Of a stretch of DNA of 64,000 bases, positions 1-11,358 are shown in pieces. Where the stretch lies: assembly GCA_019155205.2 (NCBI GenBank), contig JAHNZQ020000308.1, positions 1,558,621 through 1,622,620 of the forward strand, written 5' to 3'. The notes under the pieces were generated by a model that saw nothing but the letters and a program-made list of their open reading frames with translations, ran no database searches and was not told the DNA's origin. Made by a program: the position numbers and the translations under genes. This stretch comes from Gracilaria vermiculophylla (Eukaryota > Rhodophyta > Florideophyceae > Gracilariales > Gracilariaceae). Numbering within the stretch: position 1 is the stretch's first letter; every line of letters begins with the position of its first letter.

Positions 1-106
1 GTGCACGATGTCTACACTACTCAGGCAGGGTGGATGATGATGGACAGCAAGGTGAGATGCGTGCTGCCGAGCACAAATATACAGTTCTCCTTTGCGGATC
101 TCTTTC

Positions 107-127
107 TGTGTGTGTGTGTGTGTGTGT
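107..127. repeat. TG dinucleotide microsatellite
   Basis: An uninterrupted run of about ten TG units lies just 3' of the stop codon of the neighbouring minus-strand gene, probably in its 3' untranslated region. It is a simple sequence repeat with no other visible role. Confidence 0.9.
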
Positions 128-140
128 ATTAAAGACAGAA

Positions 141-743
141 TTACTTCTTGGCCCTCCCAAACAAGCCTTTGATAGCTTTCGACAGTTTCCCCATCGCATC
201 TGAGTCTTCATCAACATATCCAGCATCTACGTAGCTTCCTTCGACGTCGACGAAACCCTTGAAGAAGTCCCTTGCACTTCCGGTGGCTCTTCTCCGGAGC
301 TGTGCTTCTGTCAGAGCATCGACTCGCTTATCATCACCCCGAGACCTAGCTTCTTGGACGGCACGCTCCCGTGTCTTTTTGATATCAGATATGCTTGTCT
401 CCGTCAAATATCGCAGAGCGAGCTCTTCATCGCCATCAGCATCCTGGAGCGCATTGTCAGCGTCCGCTAATGTTGCTGATGTGATTGAGTTTGAAAGTCG
501 CTGCACGGCTTCAGCCCACTCGTCGGTCATTCCTGGAGGCGGCCACGCGGATGTTTGCTGCCCGGCATCTGGCGACTCAGGGTTTTGGGCTTCCATACGG
601 ACGCGGGCTGCATTAGTGCGACGGTTCCGGGCCGTGTGTGACGCACAGAGCGAGCGCCCCGAAGACGGTGTGCTACCAACGAAAGAAACGCATGGGGCAA
701 AGCACGCACGGCAAGACGAGATCAAAGGTGTGGGGTTCTCCAT
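141..743 (-). CDS. Plastid-targeted protein of unknown function
   Basis: An open frame of 200 residues with no family that I recognise. The first true ATG on the minus strand is at 743; the two codons before it begin with TTG and are not a likely start. Residues 1-50 are rich in Ser, Arg, Cys and Ala with few acids (for example SSCRACFAPCVSFVGSTPSSGRS in part), which looks like a plastid transit peptide. The rest is acidic and helical, with WAEAVQRLSNSITSATLADAD near residues 78-98, and ends in the basic stretch KAIKGLFGRAKK, which could be an amphipathic membrane-binding helix. Plastid location is an inference from composition. It is transcribed away from a 2 kb stretch without genes. Confidence 0.65.
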   Translation of the reverse strand: MENPTPLISSCRACFAPCVSFVGSTPSSGRSLCASHTARNRRTNAARVRMEAQNPESPDAGQQTSAWPPPGMTDEWAEAVQRLSNSITSATLADADNALQDADGDEELALRYLTETSISDIKKTRERAVQEARSRGDDKRVDALTEAQLRRRATGSARDFFKGFVDVEGSYVDAGYVDEDSDAMGKLSKAIKGLFGRAKK

Positions 744-2745
744 GTTCAATTTCTACAGAGAGATGACCAGTGGGGGTTGAGGAATGATGAGTAAAGGCTT
801 CCCCGTATAAGAACTCAACGCTAATGTCAACGGGTGGCTAGGCGGACAACATCTTCGTGTGAAATGAGGCGACAGAGAGAAGCTGATGCATGTCTCGATG
901 AGGGGGTGCAGAGCTCCAACTGCAGAACATTTTGTGGTGTATGCATGCATTCTGGAGATACTGTGTTTAGATGCTGGGAATGCCGTAGCCACAGACTGTT
1001 TCGATGAGGAGGAACTGGTAATTATTTGACTTGCGGTTTTGCAGAGGTTTTGGATAAAGATTCGAAACAGGTGTGAATATCGAGATTGCGTGGCGGTCAT
1101 CGCATGTCGCACTTGAAGAATCGCTTATACGGCTACCGGAATGTTAGGTGCGGACAAGCCACGTAGAGTACATCTCCACCGTGGTAAGTACGTATATATC
1201 TTGGGTTGGTGATCCTTTAATATGGAAGTGAATGAAACGCATCTCGAAGAACGGCCATCTAATTGATAATCCCATGGAAACAGGGTTCTTGTACCTCGTC
1301 CAGTGGACCATCAAATAAGTCGTACGCGTGATAGGCAAAGCGAGATTTATTCAAAGCCGAGTAACCATAAGCGCAAACAATGATGGGGTTTCACCCATAT
1401 AATGAGTTACTTGGCTCACGCCTTCCGAAATGGTTCGCTACTCAACCTTCACTGATAATCTCTGAAACTCCGAAAGAGCCACCGGCCCTTGTATGCACTG
1501 ATGTTAATGTCTGCAAAATATACATCTTCGCCCCTCCGACAAACAGGCAGACTATGGTGACGTAGTATTTCATTTCAGTGCACTGTTGAATATTATTCCA
1601 ATGCTCGAAGAGCAGATGCTGTTCAACGAACTAATGCAATGCAGCTCGCAAGGTCTCGAAACCGTTCTTCTCTTCTCAATAGAGAGGCTTATTATCTTGC
1701 CAAAAGAGCTGCTCAATTCTGCACAATGCTTTGTTTATCATAGTATAAGCGGTCAAAAGTAGAGGGTCGATTTCTCCGTGACAAATTTCGAATCATTCAT
1801 CGGATTACCAAAAGTCGCGAAGAGGCGGGCTGCTTATACACTGAGACGTTAGGATATTCTTGGAGATCCCTCACCGTAGCGATCTAGGTCTGCAGTGTTA
1901 CCCTTCCCCCCGCTCCTTCGCCAGCGGCCCGTCAGACACTGATGCGTAGAAATTCAAGTTTTCAACCTTTGGCCACCAGTACCTGTTAAGCATGTGCGAT
2001 GCATGGGCTTACCGAAAATGCGCGTCAATCGCCCATCTTATAATAGACATACCGTTTCAGAATGTGGTGAGGGTGAAAGCAGAGGACAAAATAGAATTGA
2101 GGGGTCAATAGAAAATATCTCACGAGCGATTATCCTGAAATGTTTTCATATGGCATCATCTTTACCCCCCGTCGATGAGACAGAACTCGAATGCGCTTTT
2201 TTGGTTGAACGCGTCCTCAAAACCAGCTGGGCATAGTTGATCAAAACGAAACGTCTTGGAGGAATTTGAGTGGGATGGAAACTATGCTATGGCGTTTTAC
2301 CCGAAAAGTACGAAAGGGACATGACACAAGTTCGTATCGATTGCGTGTGTATACATTCTGTCAACTGAGACAGGGACTGGAGACACTGAAACAGACCAGG
2401 ACTTCCAGAACATGGGGACCATTTCTTACAAGCCAACACGAAGCTGGTTTTGTTGTTGCGCTCCATGACAACTGTTTCTTGGAAAAAAACGCCAGCGGCC
2501 TCGGTTGCACGCACATTGATGTGTTTGTTTTGATAAATGTGCGGGGAAAAAGCGAAGAGGACTGTCGGCAGCACAAAATACGAAGGACAGCTAGAAGAGA
2601 AAATATAGTCGCTGAAGACATGGGGGGATTTACCCAGAAGCTGCGTTTGGACAAAAACCACGATTTGTGGTATAACAGGCAGCTTTGCAGCTCGATAACA
2701 ACGGATATACGACGATGACAACGACATATGTATACTGAGCGATGC
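744..2745. other. Intergenic, no convincing gene
   Basis: Two kilobases between the unknown plastid protein and the 3' end of the gamma-CA gene. Open frames of up to 150 codons exist on both strands around 2266-2813, but they overlap each other, show no domain and have no codon bias, so I do not call them. No tRNA-like or repeat structure was seen. Confidence 0.6.
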
Positions 2746-3646
2746 TCAGGCGGTACCAACTTTGCGTTGTTCCTCCCGATCCTGCTCGATAAGGGTCGCT
2801 TGGGTTTCAACAAGCTCTTTTTCTTTGCCCAGTAATCCCAAATGACTATTATAATCCTCGGATCGCTCTTCTATGAGTCCCTGCCTCAATTTCTCCGCTT
2901 CAATCTGTTCATGCGTCTTTCCGCATTCTGTAGCGTGGGCGCCAGCCAGAGTGACGAGATCTTCCACATTGGTGGCCATGGCGTTGATCTCCTCCTGAGT
3001 AAGTGCGCGTTCATATTGAGCCGGGGAGCCGGACCAAACCTGGCCTGGGGCCGTGGTGGCGCCTTGCGGCAAGTATGAACCATCGCGTAAAACGGATTGC
3101 TCTGCGACGATGGCCCCCGGGGCGACGATTGCAGATGCGCCGACTACAGCGCGCGCGCCAACTTGAGCCGAATCAATGACGGCGCCGGGAAGCACGGTAG
3201 CTTCAGCGTCAACATGCGACGCGCCGCGAACGACAGCGCGATCGCCAATCGAAGCGCGCGCGCCTATGAGGATAGGGGCTGTGTCGGCGCGAAGCACAGC
3301 GCCGTACCACACAGAGGAAGACGGCGACAGTTCAACGTTGCCGATGAGGGACGCCGAAGGGGCGATGAAAGCGGGTGCCGATACGATGGGCTTTGAGTTC
3401 TCCAGATTCATGATCTGACGATGCCTGCTGACTGCGCACGACAAATAAAGACGGGGCGGTTAGCAAGCCGCAAGCAAGGCGCGGCGAGGCGAGGCGAGGC
3501 ACGGCGCGATGAGGAACGGAGAACCACTTACGCTGCTCCACATACGCGTACTTGCCCTGCAGGCTGCAGCCCAGGCGGTCGAGCGCCTGCCCCGTCTCGC
3601 GGATCATCATGCCCGCTGCGTACGCGGCGCGCCGCATGAGCGACAT
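2746..3646 (-). CDS. Gamma-type carbonic anhydrase, mitochondrial complex I subunit
   Basis: Two exons, 3646-3532 and 3431-2746, give 266 residues. The intron (3531-3432) has a GTAAG donor and a GCGCAG acceptor, and the junction rebuilds EQLSRHRQIMN, which matches the EQLSRHR region of plant gamma-CA proteins. Exon 1 carries RETGQALDRLGCSLQGK, a signature of the family's N-terminus. Exon 2 folds as a left-handed beta-helix of hexapeptide repeats, followed by a C-terminal helix. The family forms a trimer on the matrix arm of complex I in algae and plants. The zinc-ligand histidines seen in active members are not evident here: only VVRGASHVDAE carries a His in the expected area. A gamma-CA-like, non-catalytic role is therefore possible. 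It is head to head with ornithine aminotransferase. Confidence 0.93.
3480..3503. repeat. GGCGA short tandem repeat inside the gamma-CA intron
   Basis: About four units of GGCGA occur within the 100-base intron of the gamma-CA gene. Nothing suggests function beyond local G+C richness. Confidence 0.7.
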
Positions 3647-4006
3647 GGCTACTACTGCGGGGACGCGATTCGCTTGCGCGCGCAACGGAGCGGCGCGTCG
3701 ATGCGCTCTGCGTCAAGTGCGCGCGCCGCCGATGCACCCCGCAACTCTTGACGCGCGCTCGCGTGCGCGCTCCGCCGCAGTAAGCACGCCGCGGCTTACA
3801 GACGGGGCGACGAGCATTGTGCGGAGATTTTCTGTGCGCGCCTCGTTGTCACGGTCAACAAGGCACGGAGGGTTTCGATCATTGTTCCACCGCCACCGGC
3901 GGGCTCACGCGTTCGCGCCCGCCGCTGAGGAGGTCGTGCGCCCGCCCCATCCGCTGAAGAGGTCGTGCGCCCGCCGCCGCCGTGCTTGCACATCGCTGAC
4001 GGCGCC
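3647..4006. promoter_or_regulatory. Shared divergent promoter of gamma-CA and ornithine aminotransferase
   Basis: A 360-base, CpG-rich interval separates two start codons that point away from each other. Both products are predicted to be mitochondrial, so co-regulation from one bidirectional promoter is plausible, although no specific factor site is recognised. It ends in a 29-base tandem duplication. Confidence 0.5.
3922..3979. repeat. Two-copy 29-base tandem repeat in the OAT leader
   Basis: The units start at 3922 and 3951 and both read CCGCTGARGAGGTCGTGCGC followed by CCGCC, with a single A/G difference in the first 25 bases. They sit 30-85 bases ahead of the OAT start codon, probably in the 5' untranslated region. 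Confidence 0.85.
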
Positions 4007-5341
4007 ATGATCCGTCTCCGGCATCTTCACGCTGCTTCCTTGCGCCCTTCCGCGCTCCTGTCTTCGCGTTCGCACATGACGCAAGCCGCGCAGGCCGCCA
4101 TCGACCTTGAGCACAAGCACGGAGCCCACAACTATCACCCGCTTCCGGTCGTGCTTTCCCGCGCTCAGGGAACGCGCGCTTGGGATGTGGATGGCCGCCA
4201 GTATCTGGATTTCCTCGCCGCGTACTCGGCTGTCAACCAAGGCCACTGCCACCCGCGCATCATCACCGCTCTTGCCACGCAGGCCGCCCGTCTCACCTTG
4301 ACCTCGCGCGCCTTCCACAATGACCTGCTCGGCAAGTTTCAGCAGCGCCTTTGCGATACCTTTGGCTATGACCGTTGTCTTCCTATGAACACGGGAGTGG
4401 AAGGCGGCGAAACCGCCGTCAAGCTTGCCCGGAGGTGGGGCTACGACTGCAAGCATATTGCCCCGGATCGCGCGCGCGTCGTATTTGCGAGAGGAAACTT
4501 CTGGGGTCGTACCATTGCGGCCATTTCATCGAGTTGCGATCCTACCTCCAGAGAGGGCTTTGGACCGTTTGTGCCGGGCTATGATCTCATCGATTACAAT
4601 AACTTGCATCAGCTCGAACGAGCTGTATCCAAACCAGATGTCTGCGCTTTCATGGTGGAACCTATCCAGGGGGAGGCAGGCGTTGTTATTCCCGACCCGG
4701 GATATCTTAAAGCCGCCAAACAAATCTGTGAAGAGCACAATGTGCTTCTCATTGCTGACGAGGTGCAGACCGGCCTGGGCAGAACTGGCCGAATGCTCGC
4801 CTCAGAACATGACGACGTCAAGCCGGATATTGTTGTGCTTGGAAAGGCTTTATCCGGCGGTGTATATCCTGTATCTGCAGTGTTGGGCAGTGATGAGGTG
4901 CTGGGTTTGTTGCGACCTGGTGAGCATGGTTCCACATACGGGGGCAACCCGCTTGCGTGTGCTGTTGCTATGGAAGCCCTTAACGTCCTTGAGGACGAAA
5001 AACTATGCGACAATGCTGAAAGGATGGGTCAGGTGTTGCGCAATGCGCTCACCAAACGAGGACTCCCGAAAAAGCTCGTCAAAGAGGTCCGCGGTCTTGG
5101 CCTTATGAATGCTATTGAAATTGAGGACGTTCTAGGTGATGAACGCACAGCATGGGAGGTATGTGTGGAGATGGCGAGAAACGGTGTTTTGGCAAAGCCA
5201 ACGCATGGTCATATAATTAGACTCACACCACCACTTGTCATTAATGAGGGTGAAGTTGAACAAGCCTGTGTGGTTATTCGAGATGCCATAAGAACCATTG
5301 GCGAAATGGCTGAAAATGAGGGCAAGTCACAAGTTCTTTGA
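4007..5341 (+). CDS. OAT: Ornithine aminotransferase (ornithine--oxo-acid transaminase), mitochondrial
   Basis: 444 residues in one exon. This is a pyridoxal-phosphate class III aminotransferase that moves the delta-amino group of ornithine to 2-oxoglutarate, linking arginine and proline metabolism. The PLP motif [12 protein letters not shown] and the Schiff-base lysine in VLGKALSGG (about residue 280) are present, as are [15 protein letters not shown] and the C-terminal RLTPPLVI. I start at the ATG at 4007, not at the upstream in-frame ATG, because it gives the basic presequence [20 protein letters not shown], which is typical of matrix import. The first half of the gene uses C- and G-ending codons far more than the second half. 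The gene is head to head with gamma-CA. Confidence 0.96.
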   Translation: MIRLRHLHAASLRPSALLSSRSHMTQAAQAAIDLEHKHGAHNYHPLPVVLSRAQGTRAWDVDGRQYLDFLAAYSAVNQGHCHPRIITALATQAARLTLTSRAFHNDLLGKFQQRLCDTFGYDRCLPMNTGVEGGETAVKLARRWGYDCKHIAPDRARVVFARGNFWGRTIAAISSSCDPTSREGFGPFVPGYDLIDYNNLHQLERAVSKPDVCAFMVEPIQGEAGVVIPDPGYLKAAKQICEEHNVLLIADEVQTGLGRTGRMLASEHDDVKPDIVVLGKALSGGVYPVSAVLGSDEVLGLLRPGEHGSTYGGNPLACAVAMEALNVLEDEKLCDNAERMGQVLRNALTKRGLPKKLVKEVRGLGLMNAIEIEDVLGDERTAWEVCVEMARNGVLAKPTHGHIIRLTPPLVINEGEVEQACVVIRDAIRTIGEMAENEGKSQVL

Positions 5342-7004
5342 TCCAGCGGGTTGAAGCCACGATTATTTAACGTTCATTTGCTTTATGCGTCTTTTCTTTA
5401 GTCTGTTGTTTCCTTGATGATATCGTGTGTGACTGATTCATAATCTTAGAAATGTTTTCTTGTAAGACACGACCTTCCTAGTCCTTATCGAACATTTTGT
5501 GTTTGACAACTCCTCATTCTAGCTTGTTACATACCTCAGCTTTACGCCTTGCAGTAGTTCATCATCTTTTATGAACGCTTTAACTTCAAATGTTTCATGC
5601 AGAGTTCAGCAATCCTTTGTGTCAAAGCAGTCCCCTTAACCATTAAGACCATGGCCAAACAAAAATCATACATTTAAAAACCGTCTATCTTTTTATAACA
5701 TTTCTGTTCATGGCAGCGTTCTGCATGAACAACTATCGTCGCAGCGTTGTCAAGTGTTTCTGCGAACATAGCTCTCAGATCTACTTGGCGCCACCAAAGT
5801 GTCAAAACGTTCTTCTCCGCATCGAGTGACGAATTATAAAGCTGAGCCCTCGACCAGACTCCCATCATGTTGAGCACATCAGAGATCCAGTATCTGCGCT
5901 AATATTACCTCAAACATGGGGCGTTTTGTGCCCCAGCGATCCGGATTCTGTTCGGTAATCTGCCAATGTGTGAGGTAAAGCCAAATTCTCTGTCCTTCTC
6001 AGTGTCAGAACACAACAGACGGCAATGCGATGTATGCCTGTTTCTCATCCTGTCGCCGGTTGATGTCGACAACAAACATCAAGCTCTCCTCTACTCCGAG
6101 ACACATAATGCACGATGAAAAACGGGGGATTTGAATAGGTCTTACTAGTCTTTTGTATCATTTCAAAAATGGCATTTTGTTCAAAACGTAACCAAGAATA
6201 GAAGTCCATGTGATTCCAAAGAAATAAAGCAATAATCTGCAAAACAAATGGATCATGAAATTAACGTTTTGTTCCATCTAGCTACCGTACTTACAAACCC
6301 ACGAGCCGTCCCTGGGAATCAAATATGCGACCTGCACTGGTCTCCGGGAATAGAATGTCATATGACTTACGGCTCTCTCGTATGGACTATCATGATAGAT
6401 ACAACTGTTTGTCTGCGGAGCAACAAAAATTTGTACGGAAAGACAACAGCGTATACATTCATTGTATGCATATCTTCATCAAGAATCCCAAGATGAAAAA
6501 AAAAAACCATGAACGTTTTTCGACCCTCATTTGAATTAGATGATCAGACAATCGAGTAGTCAATGATGATTTTTAAGAGCGCTTCTTCGGCCATTAGAGC
6601 TCGAGGATCAATGTAATGACGATTCCTATTCAAGTGTCTCGACAAGAAGAGAATATTAAAACCCGGATGTGGATTACTGGGCTAAACCGAGATCGCTGGA
6701 ATGGTCGCAGTGTAAGATTGCAGTTTCGCATCACTCAGATAGGTCTCATCTCTGTTTAGATTCAATTTGATAAGGAGGGCATTGCCCTTTGTCAAAACAA
6801 TCTCTATCCCGATTGCAAGCACTTAGACTAAAGATATTTTTGAGGCAATCCCATCCACATTCGTAGACAGTTTAAAGAAGCCACTTCGGCTCATGCCCTT
6901 CGCCTTCCCGTGGTGTGCCTGACTTACTCTAGAGGGAGCAAAAGGGATCTGCGGTAAGATCTCCAACGGAGGCCAGCATCAGCTGTCCTTCTTAGTTGGA
7001 GAAC

Positions 7005-7039
<35 letters not shown>

Positions 7040-8018
7040 GACGGGCACTTGTCTCCTTGACTCCACCTACGATCCAGCAAGTGAACAACCGGGACTCTTC
7101 TTCTTCTTCTTTAATGTGGACGTTGTTCTCTAATTCCTAGCGCAACAGAGAACCGGGACTCATTTAGAGAACAGCAACCACTTTAACCTCTGTGTGGCTA
7201 GAGGATTATCTGCAGAAGCACTTCTCCTTTATTGTGCCATCCCTGCCTCCGAGATGACAGCCCGTATAGAAGTAGAAGAAGAAGAAGTGTCTGAATGTTT
7301 CACAATCCGATTACTTCAGTAACAGACCATGCTTTTCGCAGAGTTTTTACTTTTACAACTTGGAAACCTGTTTTGCAGCGGAAATTGCGAATCTGATGGG
7401 ATGATGCGTAGTAAAGACTAGCAAGAGATTGCACTCCAATCAGGGAGAGCATCATGGATTCCACTTTTTAAAGTGCAATTGATTACGATGCAATCGACAG
7501 CAATCAGCCACTAATCGAAATGGACTAAAAGCGAGAAAACTAGGGCAGGGCCCACGGAAAGAATTAAAGCCGTTGTGCCTATTGAAACGTTATGCATTGA
7601 CGTGAAGTAATGTTACTTTATTGTCTCTAGTTCTTATGTTTTTGGTCCGCAGTACAGCGTACCAAGACTTGGTTAAATACCTTAAGAGAATTTTCTCGTC
7701 CAAGCTTTGTTGGCCGGCGGTCATGGCGCCTATTTGCATTTTGGCCAAAAACCCATTAGTAATTTCCCAGACTGGAATATACCTCTATCACTCTCACAGT
7801 CATGAGTCTGAGTTCACTTCATGAGTGACTACGCAGCCCTCGAAGGTACCGTTCGGTACCTAACGGACGTCATTGTGCACAGAGCTCTAATGGGAAACAA
7901 GGTTCATTTTGGAGGTTACAGAAAACTGCAGGTAAGCAGCAGAGTCAGTTTCCATACATGGTTGAACTCATACTCGTGGAAGCTTTCATTGCTCCCAGTG
8001 GCTAACAATCTGCTAGCC
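5342..8018. other. Long intergenic stretch, no gene seen
   Basis: 2.7 kb between the end of OAT and the end of MSH5 (convergent). Open frames are short, carry no domains and lack splice patterns that would join them. It holds a GA microsatellite (7009-7038), a CTT run near 7096-7111 and a GAA run near 7274-7287. The last two are complementary and could pair in a transcript. I see no transposon ends or RNA gene. Confidence 0.6.
7009..7038. repeat. (GA)15 microsatellite
   Basis: Fifteen perfect GA units in the gene-free stretch between OAT and MSH5. Confidence 0.95.
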
Positions 8019-10995
8019 TTACGAAGAGTACAATATATTAGTCTGCTTGTTGCTTTGAACAACATCGTCAAGTTTCGTTTTCAAGAAGGCTCTGACATCA
8101 TTTGATAAAACCCTCATTCGCACATTGTTTTGTTCAGTGCACACGACATTCGGGATCTTTCCAGGCCTGCAAATCGCTTCACGAACCTGCGCTGCACGCT
8201 GCAAAACAAACCTTGGTATCTTAGCTTCCAGAGCGCAATGTAGTGCTCTTGATTCGTGACAAATGGAGCCCGAAACAAGGCGATAAGTTCTAATGACATC
8301 GTTCGATACGGAACTATCAAGTATGCTGTCTTCACCTCTGTCCCTTTCAATTATCGAAGACTGTCGCGTCATGTCCATTGTCCCATGAGCTTCACTCGAA
8401 ATTCGGCGGCGAGTTTTAGGAGGTTCCACGTCTTTGGTCGAGGATACATGTTTTAGTTGCACTTCCATGGAGAACAGACCGATTCTTGGATTTGACAGCG
8501 GAAGAAACGGTTCACCCAAAATCTCCACAAAATGTGTCGCACACAATGTTATCGCCACCTCACCATCTTTTGTTGCCAGCTCATGGATCACACTGGCTAA
8601 AAGAGCCATACCATCGGGTCCCGCCGTTCCATTTCCAAATTCATCCAGAATATTTAAAGACCGCTCGGAGTGCTCCCTCAACATTGACGCGACTTGAGAA
8701 GCATCTTTGAAGAAAATAGAGCTTCCACTCGCAATTGACTCAGAAGTTGAGATTCTCCCATTAATAGAGTCTATGACAGGCATCTTTGCTCGTTTTGCCG
8801 GAATGCAACATCCAATTTGGGTCAGAACGGTAATCAGGGCAACTTGGGTTAGATATATTGATTTTCCTGAATAGTTCGGCCTGTTGTAGCATCAGGATAC
8901 AATATTGACGACAAGCAAAACTACAAGTTAGACCTACAAGACAGTTGATGATAACCTTGCTCTTGGTATGATTTTCCTTGGACATACGTACCCACTCACC
9001 ACATGAACATCTCCCATACGCATCCTGGTGGAGTTTGGAACAAAAGTTGGAACTATAAGTTCCATTAGAGGATGCCGGCCTTCCTCAATTTCAATTCCAC
9101 GGCCATCATTGACAACAACAGGCGTTATCCATGAATATTCGTTTGCTGCCACTGCAAATGCTTGCAAACAATCCAATTCTTTTACGATAGATGAGATTTC
9201 CTTCAATGTACGGGTGTACTCCAACACTTTGGCTTCTAAATATCGACAAGCATGCGCTTCGAGCTCAAGAATTGCTCCATGAATATCCCCAATCTCTTCA
9301 TCTAGATCATAACACTTTTGATTCTTGAAGTGATAACCATCATCGTCTGATTTGAACATAAAGGACATTCCTTCTTTCTCAAGTATTTCAAGCCCAATAT
9401 TTTCACATTCATCAGCAGGGACAGCGATAAGAAAACCAACCTGAGTTTGGTATTTAAAGTTGAAGGATTTAATGCGTAAGGTATTGTCACTTTCGGTCAT
9501 CTTTGCCAGTTCATTCATTCCGATATTTGTCAGGAAATCGTCCAAGCCACTGTATGTGCGTTTTAAATCGTCAATTTCCGAACTGAAACCTGCAGCGACC
9601 ACCATTCTATCCGCTGTTTTGCATTCTTCGAAGTCTACGGCGCTCTCTATCCATCTAGTCGGCTCACGAAGATGGCTCTCGTCTACCCTCAACGCACGCG
9701 TGACAAGAAAAGATTGTAATAAAACGTCATCCTGTTGTGCTGCCGTCTTTAAGGCTTCGATGATGAAAATAAATGATGAAGTCGACGAATGCATTGCTTG
9801 CCAATCCAATGCTTCTGTAGAATGCCTCTGCATGCGTCCGAGAATCCCTTCGACATTCTTAACGCCCCTTAAGGCATCTCTGATTGTAGCTAGAAGAGCA
9901 CGCCTCGAGTTGTCTCGTAAGTCTTGGACACAACGCTGTCTTTCTTGAATTTGTTTCTGGTCTGTGAGCGGGTATACAAGCCATGATCGAAGAAGGTTTC
10001 TTCCAGCAACTGTCTTCAGGTGACCCTTGAGTATTCCGTACAGAGAGAGGCCTTCTTTACCACGCATACATCCACGCCCCAAAGGATGAGCTTCATTATT
10101 AAAAATGTGCAAAGACTTGCTCACAGTTTGGCTTATTCGCATTCCTTGGCAATAGTTCTTTGGATAAATTGCGTTAATGCAGATGTCCTCAGTACCTTTA
10201 TGCAATGCCCCAAGCACTCCTTGCTGAAGAATAAAGGACAGAAGGCCGCCAATAGCACGAATAATGACATTTTCGCCTCCAAGTATATGTGACAGGTACA
10301 GAAACCTGGAGTCCGGTTCCATGCTCTTGGGCATATCGACAACGCGTATCAATGAGCACAGCTCTCTGGCCTTGAACAAACTGAATTCAAGGCTGGGAAG
10401 AAAAGAGATGGAGTTTTCACAATCAGAGGGGCTCAAAGAGCCAGAGCTTGTAGTACACAGCTCAGGGCTTCCATTAGACGGATGAGAATGATCTCGTGCG
10501 GTTCGAGGGATAAAGTTTGGACGGATTGCATTCATCAGTCTGTCATTTTCGAGATACGATTTGGGAAGGATGATGAAGCATTGATCATATAATGAAACAA
10601 TTCGGGAAGCATAATGATAATCTTCGTCACGTGGTACTCTGTTCAACAGTGGCAAAGGAAGGCGGTTAGAGGAGATCACCGGTACAATTAACAGCGAGAT
10701 GAATACTGACGTAAATTACCTTGAAATGAATATGTCGTTGACTGAAGGATCATACACCGCAACACCTAAATGTCTATTATGTTCAACAAATGAAATAAGG
10801 ACTCTTTCTATCCAGAAATGTTAGACTCACGAACTGTGCACCGATTTGGGTCAATACCTCTCGTATATACTTACGCTTGTAGGCAGAGTGTTCTCTCGCA
10901 TCTCTCTCAGTTTTTTGGCTCGGGAGCCCATTTGCCCGAGAGTTGGACCTGGAAGGCACAGATCCCCATTTACCGCCACGGAGAACTTTTGCCAT
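8019..10995 (-). CDS. MSH5: MutS protein homolog 5 (meiotic crossover factor)
   Basis: Four exons, 10995-10875, 10807-10720, 10638-8992 and 8880-8019, rebuild a 905-residue protein. Intron phases agree throughout, and introns are 67, 81 and 111 bases long with GT..AG ends. Exon 2 gives VEHNRHLGVAVYD, matching the family's N-terminal domain. Exon 3 holds the lever and clamp region, with EEGRHPLMELIVPTFVPNST. The last junction splices VHVVSG to PNYSGKSIYLTQV and so restores the Walker A motif, which no single open frame contains. Walker B is NILDEFGNGT. MSH5 pairs with MSH4 as a sliding clamp on meiotic recombination intermediates in the nucleus. MSH5 is preferred over MSH4 because of the DEEIGDIHGAILELEA segment and FVPNST. 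The exon 1 start at 10995 is the least certain part. Confidence 0.92.
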
Positions 10996-11358
10996 TTCGT
11001 AGATTGATGAAGGCTGGGATTGAACTTAATGGCAGCGATCGATTGCTGATGATTCCTTTTCCAGGAACTCCCTTGAATGAAACTTGACGGCTTTTCCACC
11101 CTGACCACTGGGCCTTGCCAGAAACTGGTGAATACGAGCAAGAGGTGAATGTCACCATTCACGACACTTGCGGGGAAACTTATTGTGTCACCAGAGGAAA
11201 TCGTATCCCACACTCTTCGTTTCGTCTAAAATCATCTTCATTTTGTAGAGTCCCAAACGAAAAGTAAATGACAATCATACACTTTAGTCATTCCGTTTGA
11301 GTGCCTAAAAGTACCAAAAGTGTAACGCCCATTGTGACCTTCTTCATTCGTCCCGCTC
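10996..11358. other. Divergent intergenic between MSH5 and the gap-broken gene
   Basis: The 363 bases hold open frames on both strands but no recognisable domain. Upstream exons of the plus-strand gene at 11359 could lie here and cannot be excluded. Confidence 0.4.

Noticed and set aside
753..1112. Open frame of 119 codons, minus strand
   Set aside because: Ser/His/Thr-rich random composition, no homology signal, located in the upstream flank of the first gene.
2266..2813. Three overlapping open frames of about 150 codons on both strands
   Set aside because: They overlap each other, lack any domain or compositional sign of a protein and lie in the 3' flank of gamma-CA.
8019..10995. Reading MSH5 as a pseudogene because its frames are split and Walker A is missing
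   Set aside because: Three canonical introns restore every frame and the Walker A motif, so the gene is intact.
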